DNA of 64,000 nucleotides from Rhodobacterales bacterium (GCA_021155205.1 JAJNPS010000021.1:368226-432225); one strand, 5' to 3'. Shown: positions 7,366 through 16,839, counted from the first letter of the stretch. Numbers and translations are program-made. The notes: generated by a model from the letters alone, not told the origin.

Positions 7366-8306
7366 CCGACCTTGCGGCACTGGCGTCCGAGGCCGCCGCC
7401 CATTGGCGCGGCACACCTCTGCGCCTGATCAACGCGCGGGAAAATGCGGTCTTTGAGATGGCACTGCCCGATGGCGGCCGCGCCGCCCTGCGCCTGCACC
7501 GGATGGGGTATCAAAGCGACGCGGCGATCCGGTCGGAACTGTGGTGGACGGCGGCGCTTGCCGCGCAGGGCGTTCCGGTCCCCGAACCGCTGGCGACTGC
7601 GAACGGCGACCTGCTGGTGCGCCTTGGCACGGGGCGCATGGCCTCGGCGGTGCGCTGGCTGTCGGGGGAGCCTTTGGGAGTAAGCCTGCAGCCTTTCGAT
7701 CTGCCGACTGACCGGCTGGTCCGCCTTCATCACGCCTTGGGCCAGATGCTCGCGCGTCTGCATGACGCAACCGATGCGCTGGTGCTGCCGGATGACTTCA
7801 TCCGGCCGCGCTGGGACGTCCCCGGTCTGGTGGGCGAGGCCCCCTTCTGGGGCCGGTTCTGGGACCATCCCGCCGCCGATGCGGCCCAGCGCCAGACCCT
7901 GCTTGCGGCGCGGGACTTCCTGACGACGTGGCTGTCGCGGCAGACAGACACGCCCGGCCCCATCCACGCCGATGTGCTGCGCGAAAACGTGCTGGTGGAC
8001 GGCGACCGCCTTTCGCTGATCGACTTTGATGACAGCGGCATCGGGTTTCGGCACCACGACCTTGGCACGGCGTTGATCTATAGCGTTTGCGAGCCCGCCT
8101 ACCCTGCCATCCGCGACGCGTTGCTTGCGGGGTATGCCCAGACGCGCCTAGCTACAGTCGAGGCCATCGAGCTGTTTGCCCTTGCCCGCGCCTGCGCCTC
8201 GGTGGGCTGGACGATGCCACGGCTGGCGGCGGACGACCCGATCCACCGCAGCCACATCGCGCGGGCGGTGATGTGGGCGGACGTGGTGATGCGGCGGTAC
8301 ATGTAG
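7362..8306 (+). CDS. APH-family small-molecule kinase (hydroxylysine/homoserine kinase-like)
   Basis: A 314-residue aminoglycoside-phosphotransferase-fold kinase. The catalytic loop is HADVLRENVLV (His202, Asp204, Asn209) and the metal-binding DFG-equivalent is IDFDD (220-224). Overlap with the aminotransferase gene by ATGA shows cotranslation. In other bacteria and animals such kinases phosphorylate hydroxylysine or ethanolamine ahead of a PLP phospholyase, so a two-step amino-alcohol breakdown route is likely. The substrate cannot be fixed from sequence. The TAG stop is the second to fourth base of the inverted repeat that follows. Confidence 0.8.
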   Translation: MTDLAALASEAAAHWRGTPLRLINARENAVFEMALPDGGRAALRLHRMGYQSDAAIRSELWWTAALAAQGVPVPEPLATANGDLLVRLGTGRMASAVRWLSGEPLGVSLQPFDLPTDRLVRLHHALGQMLARLHDATDALVLPDDFIRPRWDVPGLVGEAPFWGRFWDHPAADAAQRQTLLAARDFLTTWLSRQTDTPGPIHADVLRENVLVDGDRLSLIDFDDSGIGFRHHDLGTALIYSVCEPAYPAIRDALLAGYAQTRLATVEAIELFALARACASVGWTMPRLAADDPIHRSHIARAVMWADVVMRRYM

Positions 8307-8364
8307 GGCGGGCTTCAGCCCGCTGCTTCGAACCACCCAATCGGCGGGGTGAACCCCGCCCTAC
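8303..8364. repeat. GTAGGG hairpin repeat between convergent genes
   Basis: Arms at 8303-8323 and 8344-8364 are inverted copies (19 of 21 bases), each beginning GTAGGGCGGG from the outside, and each arm is itself a small TTCA-loop hairpin. The TAG near each outer end is the stop codon of the gene on that side (kinase and pncB). It probably terminates both transcripts. The related element at 35161 shows it is a dispersed family. Confidence 0.8.
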
Positions 8365-9653
8365 ACCAACACCTCTTCGGCGACCTGCGCGCCCACCCCG
8401 AACACCCGCTTGTACCGCGCGATCTGATCCGCAGGACCCAGCGCCTTCATCGGGTTGTCGCTCAGCTTGACCGTCGGCCGCCCGTCCGCCGTGACCGCCT
8501 TGCAGACCAGGCTGAACGGCGCCAGCGCATCCGCCTCGATCAGCCCGATGAAATCGTTCGTCAGCATCGTGCCCCAGCCAAAGCTGACCTTGACCCTCCC
8601 TGCGAACTGTCGGTGCAACTCTTCGATCTTGGCCACATCCAGCCCGTCCGAGAAAATCACCAGCTTCTTGGTCGGGTCCTCGCCACGCGACCGCCACCAC
8701 CTGATGGCAATCTCGGCCCCTGTGGCCGGATCGCCGCTGTCAATCCTGATCCCGGTCCACCCAGCCAGCCAGTCCGGCGCATTGCGCAGGAACCCCTCGG
8801 TCCCGAACGTATCCGGCAGCATGATCCGCAGATTGCCGTCGTGTTCCTCGTGCCAGTCGGCCAGCACCTGATAGGGTGCCTGCGCCAGTTCCGCGTCCGA
8901 ATTGGCAAGGGCCGCATAGACCATCGGCAGTTCATGCGCGTTGGTGCCGATGGCCTCCATCTCGCGGCGCATCGCGATGAGGCAGTTCGAGGTGCCGGTG
9001 AACTTTGACCCCAGCCCCTCCTGCATCGCCTGTACGCACCAGTCCTGCCACAGGAACCCGTGCCGCCGCCGCGTGCCGAAATCGGCGATCCGCAGTCCGT
9101 CGATGCCGCGCAGGCGCTCGATCTTTTGCCACAGCTTGGTCATTGCACGGGCATACAGCACCTGCAGTTCGAACTGGCCAAGATGTTTCGTGGCCGCCCG
9201 GCTGCGCAATTCCATCAGCACCGACAGGGCGGGTATTTCCCACAACATCACCTCGGGCCAGAGACCCTCGAACGTCAGCTCGAACTGGCCGTCGTGCTTT
9301 TCGAGGGTGTAGGGCGGCAGGCGCAGACGCTCGAACCACTCCATGAAATCGGGGCGGAACATCTGGCGTTTGCCATAGAACGTGTTGCCGCGCAGCCAGG
9401 TGCTCTCGCCCCGGCTGAGGCTCAATGACCGGACATGGTCCAGCTGCTCGCGCAGCTCACCCTCGTCGATCACGTCTGCCAGCCGGATCTTGTGGCTGCG
9501 GTTGATCAGGCTGAATTCCACCCGCGTCGTCGGCCGGTTTCGGAAAATCGACTGGCACATCAACAGCTTGTAAAAGTCGGTGTCGATCAGGGACCGCACG
9601 ATGGGGTCGATCCGCCAGCGGTGGTTGTAGACGCGGGTGGCGATATCGACCAT
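8361..9653 (-). CDS. pncB: Nicotinate phosphoribosyltransferase
   Basis: A 430-residue enzyme making nicotinate mononucleotide from nicotinate and PRPP in NAD salvage. Diagnostic stretches are DTDFYKLLM near residue 25, DFGTRRRHGF (191-200) and GTNAHELPM with the presumed phosphorylated His240, then IRIDSGDP and LVIFSDGLD in the phosphate-binding half. The ATG at 9653 follows an AAAGGA. It is 49 bp downstream of pncA on the same strand, giving an operon in substrate order. Confidence 0.95.
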   Translation of the reverse strand: MVDIATRVYNHRWRIDPIVRSLIDTDFYKLLMCQSIFRNRPTTRVEFSLINRSHKIRLADVIDEGELREQLDHVRSLSLSRGESTWLRGNTFYGKRQMFRPDFMEWFERLRLPPYTLEKHDGQFELTFEGLWPEVMLWEIPALSVLMELRSRAATKHLGQFELQVLYARAMTKLWQKIERLRGIDGLRIADFGTRRRHGFLWQDWCVQAMQEGLGSKFTGTSNCLIAMRREMEAIGTNAHELPMVYAALANSDAELAQAPYQVLADWHEEHDGNLRIMLPDTFGTEGFLRNAPDWLAGWTGIRIDSGDPATGAEIAIRWWRSRGEDPTKKLVIFSDGLDVAKIEELHRQFAGRVKVSFGWGTMLTNDFIGLIEADALAPFSLVCKAVTADGRPTVKLSDNPMKALGPADQIARYKRVFGVGAQVAEEVLV

Positions 9654-9702
9654 GGCAGTTTTCCTTTTGGTCCCCCGTCTTACGCGATGCGGCGGGCAGG
9701 GG

Positions 9703-10305
9703 TCAAATGAACGTGACGCCCGCCGCGCGCATCTTGGCAAGTGCATCGGCGAGCGACCCGTTCAGGTCGATCGCCCGGCAGGCCGACAGCCGCACGGTAA
9801 CGCCATAGCCCAGACGCGCCGCGTCCAGCGCCGAATAGGCGACGCAGTAATCGGTGGCCAGCCCCGCCAGCGTCACCCCTGTCACCCCCCGCGCGCGCAG
9901 ATAGCCGTCAAGGCCGGTCGGCGTCTTGTGGTCGTTTTCGAAGAACGCCGAATAGCTGTCGATGGCGGCGCGGAACCCCTTGCGGATGATCAGATCGGCA
10001 GGATCGGTGCGCAGGTCGGCATGAAACGCCGCCCCGCTGGTCCCCTGCACACAATGCACCGGCCACAGCACCTGCGGGCCATAGGGCATCTCGGTCATGC
10101 TGAAGGGTGCAGCGCCGGGATGGTTCGCCGCAAACGAGGCGTGATCCGCCGGATGCCAGTCCTGCGTCAATACGCGCACCGGAAACTGCCCCAGCATCGC
10201 GTTGATTTCGGGCAGGATGTCATTTCCCCCGGACACGGCCAGCGCGCCACCGGGACAGAAATCGTTCTGCATGTCGATCACGATCAGGGCATCTGTCTGT
10301 TGCAT
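9703..10305 (-). CDS. pncA: Nicotinamidase
   Basis: A 200-residue isochorismatase-fold amidohydrolase that deamidates nicotinamide to nicotinate. The triad is Asp11 (VIDMQNDF), Lys109 (IIRKGF) and Cys154 (LATDYCV); metal ligands are Asp49 and His51 (TQDWHPADH) and His84. The ATG at 10305 has GGAG eight bases upstream. It feeds pncB, which is next in the operon. Confidence 0.95.
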   Translation of the reverse strand: MQQTDALIVIDMQNDFCPGGALAVSGGNDILPEINAMLGQFPVRVLTQDWHPADHASFAANHPGAAPFSMTEMPYGPQVLWPVHCVQGTSGAAFHADLRTDPADLIIRKGFRAAIDSYSAFFENDHKTPTGLDGYLRARGVTGVTLAGLATDYCVAYSALDAARLGYGVTVRLSACRAIDLNGSLADALAKMRAAGVTFI

Positions 10306-10415
10306 CGGCGCATTCTCCGGTTGCGTGATTTCCTGCCTAAGGTCGGGCGGCGAGGGGGTCAACCATGGGACGCGCCATCTTGCCCGCCTGCCCCAAAACC
10401 CTTAACCCGACGCCC

Positions 10416-11327
10416 ATGCTGACCGTCGCCGCATTCTACCACTTTGCGCGCTTTGCAAACCCGGCCGCCTTTCGTACGCCGCTTGTTGCATGGTGTGCCG
10501 CCCAAGGCGTCAGGGGTTCCATCCTGCTCGCCCCCGAAGGCATCAACGGCACCATTGCCGGACCGCGCGATGGCATCGACGCGGTCCTCGTGCATCTGCG
10601 GGCCCTGCCCGGCTGCGCGGGCCTCGAACACAAGGAAAGCCCGGCGCAAAAGATGCCCTTCGGCAAGATGAAGGTCCGCCTCAAGCGCGAGATCGTCACC
10701 ATGGGCCAGCCCGATGTCGATCCGACCACCGGCACAGGCCACTACGTCGACCCCGCCGACTGGAACGCCCTCATTGCCGCCCCCGACGTCGCGGTGATCG
10801 ACACCCGCAACGACTATGAGGTGCGCATCGGCAGCTTTCATGGCGCGATCAGTCCCGGCACCACTGCGTTCGGCGAGTTTCCCGCCTGGTGGCAGGCGAA
10901 CAAGGACCGCTTTGCAGGCCAGCGTGTGGCGATGTTCTGCACCGGCGGCATCCGGTGCGAGAAATCGACCAACTACCTTCTGGGTCAGGGCGTCACGGAT
11001 GTGTTTCACCTCAAGGGTGGCATTCTGAAATACCTCGAAGATGTGCCCGAGGCCGAAAGCCTGTGGCAGGGTGAATGCTTTGTCTTTGACGACCGCATTT
11101 CGGTCGGCCATGGCCTGAAACCCGGGGACCTGACCTCGTGCGGGGCCTGCCGCCACCCGCTGACCGAGGCCGACCGCGTGCATCCCGCCTATGAACGCGG
11201 CGTCGCCTGCCCGCATTGTGCAGGCACCCGGACAGAGGATGACCGCGCGCGATACCGCGAACGCCAGCGCCAGATGGACCTTGCCGCCCAGCGCGGGGTG
11301 CCGCATCTGGGACTTGGGCCGGACTGA
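10416..11327 (+). CDS. trhO: tRNA uridine(34) hydroxylase TrhO (YceA, rhodanese family)
   Basis: A 303-residue protein: N-terminal YceA domain (LLAPEGINGTIAG at 38-50), a central rhodanese domain with active-site Cys175 in CTGGIRCEK, and a C-terminal Cys-rich zinc-like segment (CGACRHPL, CPHCAGT). TrhO makes 5-hydroxyuridine at tRNA position 34. Homology begins at ATG 10416. An in-frame ATG at 10365 has a better ribosome-binding site (GAGGGGG) and would add 17 non-conserved residues, so the start is uncertain. Confidence 0.93.
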   Translation: MLTVAAFYHFARFANPAAFRTPLVAWCAAQGVRGSILLAPEGINGTIAGPRDGIDAVLVHLRALPGCAGLEHKESPAQKMPFGKMKVRLKREIVTMGQPDVDPTTGTGHYVDPADWNALIAAPDVAVIDTRNDYEVRIGSFHGAISPGTTAFGEFPAWWQANKDRFAGQRVAMFCTGGIRCEKSTNYLLGQGVTDVFHLKGGILKYLEDVPEAESLWQGECFVFDDRISVGHGLKPGDLTSCGACRHPLTEADRVHPAYERGVACPHCAGTRTEDDRARYRERQRQMDLAAQRGVPHLGLGPD

Positions 11328-11392
11328 GGCTTGCCCTTGCCCGCCTGCGCGCCTACCTGTGGGCGGTTGCTGCATTCGCGAAAGGCCGCCTG

Positions 11393-12736
11393 ATGACCCC
11401 CTCCCTGACCGATCTGACCGAGGCGCTTCTGACCGCCGCCAGGCGCGCGGGGGCCGGGGCTGCGGATGCCCTCGCGATCGACGGGCGGTCGGTCTCGATC
11501 GACATCCGGGCGGGGGCGCTGGAACAGGCGGAACGCGCCGAAGGAACCGAGATCGGCCTGCGCGTGCTGATCGGGCGCCGGCAGGCCTTCGTATCCGCGT
11601 CGGACCTTTCCGACCGCACCATCACCACCCTTGCCGAACGCGCCGTCGCGATGGCCCGCGAGGCGCCCGAAGATCCGACCGCTGGCCTTGCCGACCCCAG
11701 CCAGCTGGCGCGCGACTGGGACCCGGCGGCGCTGGATCTGGTCGATCGAGGCCCCGAGCCGGACGCCGCCACGCTGGAGGCTATTGCCCGGCGGATCGAG
11801 GCCACTGCGATGGGCCATGCCGGCATCACGCAGGTCGAGGCGTCCGCCAGCAGCTATCACCGCCGGGTCGAGTTTGCTGCCAGCAACGGTTTTCGCGGCG
11901 GCTATGCGCTGACCGGCCATTCCGCGTCGGGCGTCGCCTTTACCGGCGAGGGCACGGCCATGGAACGCGACTGGGCAGGCGAGGGGCGCACCCATGCCGC
12001 CGACATGCCATCGCCCGAAGAGATCGGCACCCTTGCCGCGACACGGACGCTGGAGCGCAAGGGCGCGGTGAAACCCAAGACGGGCACCTATGCCGTGGTC
12101 TATGACGAACGGGTCGCGGGCGGCGTGATTGGCCACCTCTTGTCGGCGATCAACGGGGCCAGCATTGCGCGCGGGTCATCCTGGCTGCGCGGGTCGATGG
12201 GCCAGCAAGTTCTGCCGGCAGGTCTGTCCGTCACCGAAGACCCGTTTCGCCCCCGCATCGGATCGTCGCGCCCCTTTGACGGTGAGGGGCTGCCCCGCCA
12301 GTGCCGCGCCTTTGTCCGCGACGGGATCCTGGAGTCGTGGGTCCTCGACCTTGCCTCGGGGCGCAAGCTGGGCCTGCCGTCGACCGGCAACGCCGCCAGG
12401 GCAACCGGCAGCCCGCCCGGCCCCTCGACCACCAACATCGACCTGACGCCGGGCAGCGTCACCCGCGCCGACCTGCTGGCGCAGATGGGGACCGGATTGC
12501 TGGTCACCTCGATGATCGGATCGACGATCAATCCCAACACCGGAGACTATTCGCGCGGCGCGTCGGGGTTCTGGGTCGAACGGGGCGAGATTCAGTATCC
12601 CGTCAACGAATGCACCATCGCGGGCAACCTGCGCGACATGCTGATGCGGATCGTGCCTGCCAATGACGCGCGACAGCATTTGTCGATGCGCGTCCCCAGC
12701 CTTCTGGTCGAGGGGATGACGCTTGCCGGGGCCTGA
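11393..12736 (+). CDS. pmbA: Metalloprotease subunit PmbA/TldE
   Basis: A 447-residue TldD/PmbA family protein. It has the early GxEIGLRVLIGRR-type segment near residue 55 and the C-terminal family block TSMIGSTINPNTGDYSRGASGFWVERG. PmbA lacks the catalytic metal motif of TldD and forms a hetero-oligomer with it that matures peptides and degrades unfolded ones. No tldD is in the window. Ten bases separate its stop from the next gene. Confidence 0.92.
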   Translation: MTPSLTDLTEALLTAARRAGAGAADALAIDGRSVSIDIRAGALEQAERAEGTEIGLRVLIGRRQAFVSASDLSDRTITTLAERAVAMAREAPEDPTAGLADPSQLARDWDPAALDLVDRGPEPDAATLEAIARRIEATAMGHAGITQVEASASSYHRRVEFAASNGFRGGYALTGHSASGVAFTGEGTAMERDWAGEGRTHAADMPSPEEIGTLAATRTLERKGAVKPKTGTYAVVYDERVAGGVIGHLLSAINGASIARGSSWLRGSMGQQVLPAGLSVTEDPFRPRIGSSRPFDGEGLPRQCRAFVRDGILESWVLDLASGRKLGLPSTGNAARATGSPPGPSTTNIDLTPGSVTRADLLAQMGTGLLVTSMIGSTINPNTGDYSRGASGFWVERGEIQYPVNECTIAGNLRDMLMRIVPANDARQHLSMRVPSLLVEGMTLAGA

Positions 12737-12746
12737 CGATTTGGTC

Positions 12747-13556
12747 ATGTCCGATCCGCTGGCCGACCTTGCCCTGATCGAAGCCGCGACGAGGGCTGCG
12801 GGCGAGGTTGCTCTCAGCTATTGGAAGCTTGACCCCCGGCAATGGGACAAGGGCGACGAGGCGGGTCCGGTGTCCGAGGCGGATATCGCCGTCAACGACC
12901 TGTTGCACCGTGACCTGATCGGTGCGCGGCCCGATTATGGCTGGCTGTCCGAGGAAACCGCGGACGACACCGCGCGGCTGGCCTGCGACCGTGTCTTCAT
13001 CATCGACCCGATCGACGGCACGCGCGCCTTTCTGGCGGGCGAGGACAACTTTGCGATTTCCGTTGCCGTGGCGGAGCGGGGTCGCGTTGTGGCAGGCGCC
13101 GTCTTCTTGCCAGCCAAGGCGAGGATGTATACCGCGACCATTGCAGGTCCGGCCTGCGTGAACGGCCAGCCTATCGGAGTGTCATCGCAATCAGACATTG
13201 TCGCCGCCCGTGTGCTGACACAAAAGGCGAGCCTGTCGCCCGAACATTGGCCGGGCGGGTTGCCGCCGTTCCAGCGCCATTTCCGCCCGTCGCTGGCCTA
13301 TCGTCTGTGTCTGGCTGCCGAGGGCCGGTTCGATGCGATGCTGACCCTGGGCGATGCCTGGGAATGGGACATCGCGGCAGGGGTTCTGATCGCAGAACAG
13401 GCAGGGGCAGTGGTGACCGACGGACATGGCGGCGCGCTGTGGTTCAACTCGTCGGCGCGCCGGACCGCCGGGGTGATCGTGGCCCCGCCGGTTCTGCACG
13501 CGGTGATCCTGTCCGCAAGGATGGGGGGCGCCGCCCCGGTCAGCCCGGGGGTCTGA
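12747..13556 (+). CDS. CysQ-like 3'(2'),5'-bisphosphate nucleotidase / inositol monophosphatase family
   Basis: A 269-residue Mg-dependent phosphatase with SEE at 68-70, DPIDGTRAF (Asp87, Asp90) and a C-terminal WEWDIAAG. DPIDGTRAF rather than DPLDGTTNF places it on the CysQ/PAP-phosphatase side, so 3'-phosphoadenosine 5'-phosphate from sulfate assimilation is the likely substrate, though this is not certain. The ATG at 12747 is preferred over a TTG at 12723 inside pmbA. Likely cotranscribed with pmbA. Confidence 0.82.
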   Translation: MSDPLADLALIEAATRAAGEVALSYWKLDPRQWDKGDEAGPVSEADIAVNDLLHRDLIGARPDYGWLSEETADDTARLACDRVFIIDPIDGTRAFLAGEDNFAISVAVAERGRVVAGAVFLPAKARMYTATIAGPACVNGQPIGVSSQSDIVAARVLTQKASLSPEHWPGGLPPFQRHFRPSLAYRLCLAAEGRFDAMLTLGDAWEWDIAAGVLIAEQAGAVVTDGHGGALWFNSSARRTAGVIVAPPVLHAVILSARMGGAAPVSPGV

Positions 13557-13593
13557 CTCCCCCGGGATATTTGTACCAAGATGAAAGCCGCGA

Positions 13594-15999
13594 TCAGGTC
13601 TTCGGCTTTTTCGGGGGCACAAACCGTTTCGACGTATCCTTGGCATCCCCGCGCGGCGCAGCGGGTTTCGGCTTGCCAAAGGCAGGCTTGCCGAACTTGG
13701 CCCCGCCGGGTTTGCCGCCCGCACCTTCACGTTTCACGAAAGGCCGCGCCGCATCGCCCTTGGGCGCATAGGTGCGTTTCGGGGCCTCTCCGTCGCTGCG
13801 CGGCCCGGGGGCCTTGGACCACGGGGCCTTGGTCGCCGGGCGATCCCCGGCAGGCTTTTCCGCAAACCGGCGCGGCGCGCCTTCGGTCGCACGGGGCGCG
13901 TCCTTTTTGACATAGGGCCGTTCGGGCCGAGCACCGGCACCGTCAGCGCGCGGAGCATCCTTTTTCACATACGGGCGATCCGGACGCGCGCCCTCGGCGC
14001 GCGGTGCCGGGCGGTCGCCGTCAACCTTGGGTTTCCAGGGTGCACCTTCGGAGGCATGGCTCTTGAAGCCGCCCGAACGCGCCGGTTTGCCCGCCGCACC
14101 GTGGGATTTGAAGCCCGCGGATTTGTAGGCAGGCTTTTCATCCGACCGCACGCGCGGTTTGCGTTCTGATACGACCGGGGCGGCGTCGTTGCGCGGCGTA
14201 TAGGCCGGCCGCGGTGCATCAGGATTGAACGCCGGACGGGGGGGCTCGGCGACCACCGCGCGCGGGGCCGGGGCGTCATCCTCGACGATCCTTGGCGGTT
14301 TCGGCGTATGGGCCGGCTTGGCCTCGGCACGCGGTTTCGCGGCCTCGGGGGCACGTGCCTCGGGACGCGGCGCACGTGGGCTCCGTTCCGGACGAGCGGC
14401 ACGTTCGGGGCGATCCAGCGACGGCTCCCCTTCGATGCGCTCCATCGTCAGGCCCGCCTCCAGTTCCATCATCGCGCCAAACCGCCCCAAGACAGCCTCT
14501 GCCAGTTGAACAAAGGTCACGTCCTCCTGCACCCGGATCGCGCCGATGCTGTCCTTTGCAATCCCGCCCGCATCGCAGATCTTGGGCAGCAGCCACCGCG
14601 CCTCGGCCCGGCCCGACCGTCCCACCGACAGGCGGTACCAGACCGAAGCCCCGAACTCGCCCCGCTCACGCGGTTCGCGCGGGGTGACGGGGGGCAGGTT
14701 GTCCGAAAGCACCTCGGGCGCAGACCGCCCCTCGCGCCAGAGCCGGATGAACGCGGCGGCAACCGCATCCGCACCGTAGCGCGACACCAGGGCGGCGGCG
14801 GTCTCTGCCTCGTCGCCCGGACCGGATTGCAGCGTCGGATGTTCCAAAAGGCGCGCATCTTCGCGCTCTTGCACGTCGTCCGCACCGGGGGCCTTGCCCC
14901 ATTCCGCGACGACCCGACCGCCCTTCAAGATCCGCTGCGCCTTGGCAAACTCGGACGGCGTGACGATCATCACCGACACGCCCTTTTTGCCCGCGCGCCC
15001 GGTGCGGCCCGACCGATGCAGCATGATTTCCGAGTTCTGCGGCAGGTCGGCATGGATCACCAGTTCCAGACCCGGCAGGTCGATGCCGCGCGCCGCCACA
15101 TCCGTGGCGATGCAGACCCGCGCCCGCCCGTCACGCAGGGATTGCAGCGCATGCGTGCGTTCCTGTTGGCTCAGTTCCCCCGACAAGGCGACAACCTGGA
15201 AGCCCCGGTTCCCCATGCGCGCCATCAGGTGGTTCACATTCGCCCGTGTCTTGCAGAACACGATGGCCGTCGGCGCCTCGTAGTAGCGCAACACGTTGAA
15301 AATCGCATGCTCGCGGTCGCGCACCGCGACACTCATCGCCCGGTATTCGATATCCACATGCTGCTTTGCCTCGCCCTGCGCCTGGATGCGCAGCGCGTCC
15401 TTCTGGAAGGTCCGGGCCAGTGCCTCGATCTCACGCGGGACGGTGGCGGAAAACATCAGCGTGCGGCGCTCTGGCGGCGCGGCGGCCAGGATGAATTCCA
15501 GATCCTCGGAAAATCCCAGGTCCAGCATTTCATCCGCCTCGTCCAGCACCGCCGCGCGCAGGCCCGACAGGTCCAGCGACCGCCGTTCGATATGGTCGCG
15601 CAGACGTCCCGGCGTGCCGACGACGATATGCGCCCCACGCTCCAGCGCGCGCTTTTCGGTGCGGTAGTCCATGCCGCCCACGCAGGTCGCGATCCGAGCG
15701 CCCGCCGTGGCGTAGAGCCATTCCAGTTCGCGCGCGACCTGCAAGGCCAGTTCCCGCGTCGGCGCGATGATCAGGGCCAAAGGCACATCCGCATAAAGCA
15801 GTTTCTCGGATGTCCCGAGGATTTCCGGCGCCATCGCCAGTCCGAAGGCCACGGTCTTGCCCGACCCGGTCTGCGCAGAAACCAGCAGATCGCGTCCTGC
15901 GACCCCATCCGCCAGCACCGCCGACTGAACTGCCGTCAATGCCTCGTAACCCTTGGCCGCCAATGCGTCGCCAAGGGGACCCGTGATCCCGTGATCCAT
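13594..15999 (-). CDS. DEAD-box RNA helicase with long basic Pro/Ala/Lys tail
   Basis: An 801-residue protein. The helicase core has SAQTGSGKT (41-49), PTREL (80-84), GTPGR, DEAD (153-156), SAT and HRSGRTGRAG. A DbpA-type RNA-binding fold follows at about 455-535. The last 260 or so residues are low-complexity, positively charged and repetitive, with two copies of RPYVKKDAPRA and two of GFKSH. Such proteins act in ribosome assembly or mRNA turnover and the tail is a probable RNA-binding disordered region. ATG 15999 has GGAAAG at good spacing. Convergent with the CysQ-like gene. Confidence 0.92.
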   Translation of the reverse strand: MDHGITGPLGDALAAKGYEALTAVQSAVLADGVAGRDLLVSAQTGSGKTVAFGLAMAPEILGTSEKLLYADVPLALIIAPTRELALQVARELEWLYATAGARIATCVGGMDYRTEKRALERGAHIVVGTPGRLRDHIERRSLDLSGLRAAVLDEADEMLDLGFSEDLEFILAAAPPERRTLMFSATVPREIEALARTFQKDALRIQAQGEAKQHVDIEYRAMSVAVRDREHAIFNVLRYYEAPTAIVFCKTRANVNHLMARMGNRGFQVVALSGELSQQERTHALQSLRDGRARVCIATDVAARGIDLPGLELVIHADLPQNSEIMLHRSGRTGRAGKKGVSVMIVTPSEFAKAQRILKGGRVVAEWGKAPGADDVQEREDARLLEHPTLQSGPGDEAETAAALVSRYGADAVAAAFIRLWREGRSAPEVLSDNLPPVTPREPRERGEFGASVWYRLSVGRSGRAEARWLLPKICDAGGIAKDSIGAIRVQEDVTFVQLAEAVLGRFGAMMELEAGLTMERIEGEPSLDRPERAARPERSPRAPRPEARAPEAAKPRAEAKPAHTPKPPRIVEDDAPAPRAVVAEPPRPAFNPDAPRPAYTPRNDAAPVVSERKPRVRSDEKPAYKSAGFKSHGAAGKPARSGGFKSHASEGAPWKPKVDGDRPAPRAEGARPDRPYVKKDAPRADGAGARPERPYVKKDAPRATEGAPRRFAEKPAGDRPATKAPWSKAPGPRSDGEAPKRTYAPKGDAARPFVKREGAGGKPGGAKFGKPAFGKPKPAAPRGDAKDTSKRFVPPKKPKT

Positions 16000-16173
16000 C
16001 GTTTTGTCTTTCCGTTCCAGGGGGGCGACCCGGCGCCCCGTGATGCCAATCCGGCATCGCCGTTCCATGATACCCGCCCGGCCTCCACACCGGATGGGTC
16101 AGGAACACCTGAGCCAGCCGCTGCGGTCTATCCGCAGGGCTGGCAAAAGTATAGGGCCTTGATCAGTGGCGCG

Positions 16174-16839
16174 TCAGGCGGCCGGTTTCGGCTGCTTGGC
16201 AAAGCGCAGATAGGGCAGCTTGATGTCCAAAGGCCCGAACCGCTCCGTCGCCTGTTCGTTGTTCAGGGACAGGGCCACGATCACGTCCTGCCCCGGCACC
16301 CAATTCGCAGGTGTGGAGATCGGCACACCATCCGTCGCGCGCACCGCGTCCAGCGCCCGCAGGATCTCGGCAAAGTTCCGGCCCACGGTCATCGGATAGC
16401 TCATCGTCAGCTTGATCTTCTTGTCCGGGCCGATGATGAACACCGTCCGCACGGTCTGCGAATGCGCCGGGGTACGCCCCTCGGCGGGCAGGTAGTAGTC
16501 CGCCTGCAGCATGTCATAGGCCTTGGCCACGGTCAGCGACGAGTCGTCGATGATCGGGAAATCCGCCGGGGCACCGCCAAACGCCTCGATGTCGCGCTTC
16601 CACTTTTCATGGTCCGCGACCGAATCGACCGACACGCCGATGACCTTGGTGTTGCGTTTGGCAAATTCCGGCGCGAGCTGCGCCACGGCACCAAACTCGG
16701 TTGTGCAAACGGGCGTGAAATCGCGCGGGTGGCTGAAGATGATGCCGTAATTCGGCCCCAGCCAGTCGTGGAAACGGATGGTGCCTGCCGTGCTTTCGGC
16801 GGTGAAATCGGGGGCGGTGTCGTTGATGCGCAGGGACAT
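16174..16839 (-). CDS. 1-Cys peroxiredoxin (Prx6 type)
   Basis: A 221-residue thiol peroxidase with peroxidatic Cys45 in FTPVCTTE. The Prx6-type C-terminal extension is present (VPGQDVIVALSLNNEQA), and no resolving Cys is conserved in the usual place. It reduces hydrogen peroxide and alkyl peroxides in the cytoplasm. ATG 16839 follows GAGGT; an upstream ATG at 16851 would add MRST. The 270 bp upstream, shared with the divergent aldehyde dehydrogenase, must hold both promoters; I see no clear operator there. Confidence 0.92.
   Translation of the reverse strand: MSLRINDTAPDFTAESTAGTIRFHDWLGPNYGIIFSHPRDFTPVCTTEFGAVAQLAPEFAKRNTKVIGVSVDSVADHEKWKRDIEAFGGAPADFPIIDDSSLTVAKAYDMLQADYYLPAEGRTPAHSQTVRTVFIIGPDKKIKLTMSYPMTVGRNFAEILRALDAVRATDGVPISTPANWVPGQDVIVALSLNNEQATERFGPLDIKLPYLRFAKQPKPAA

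Noticed and set aside
8303..8364. CRISPR-like repeats
   Set aside because: The copies are inverted, not direct, with one short spacer; no array of direct repeats was seen anywhere in the window.
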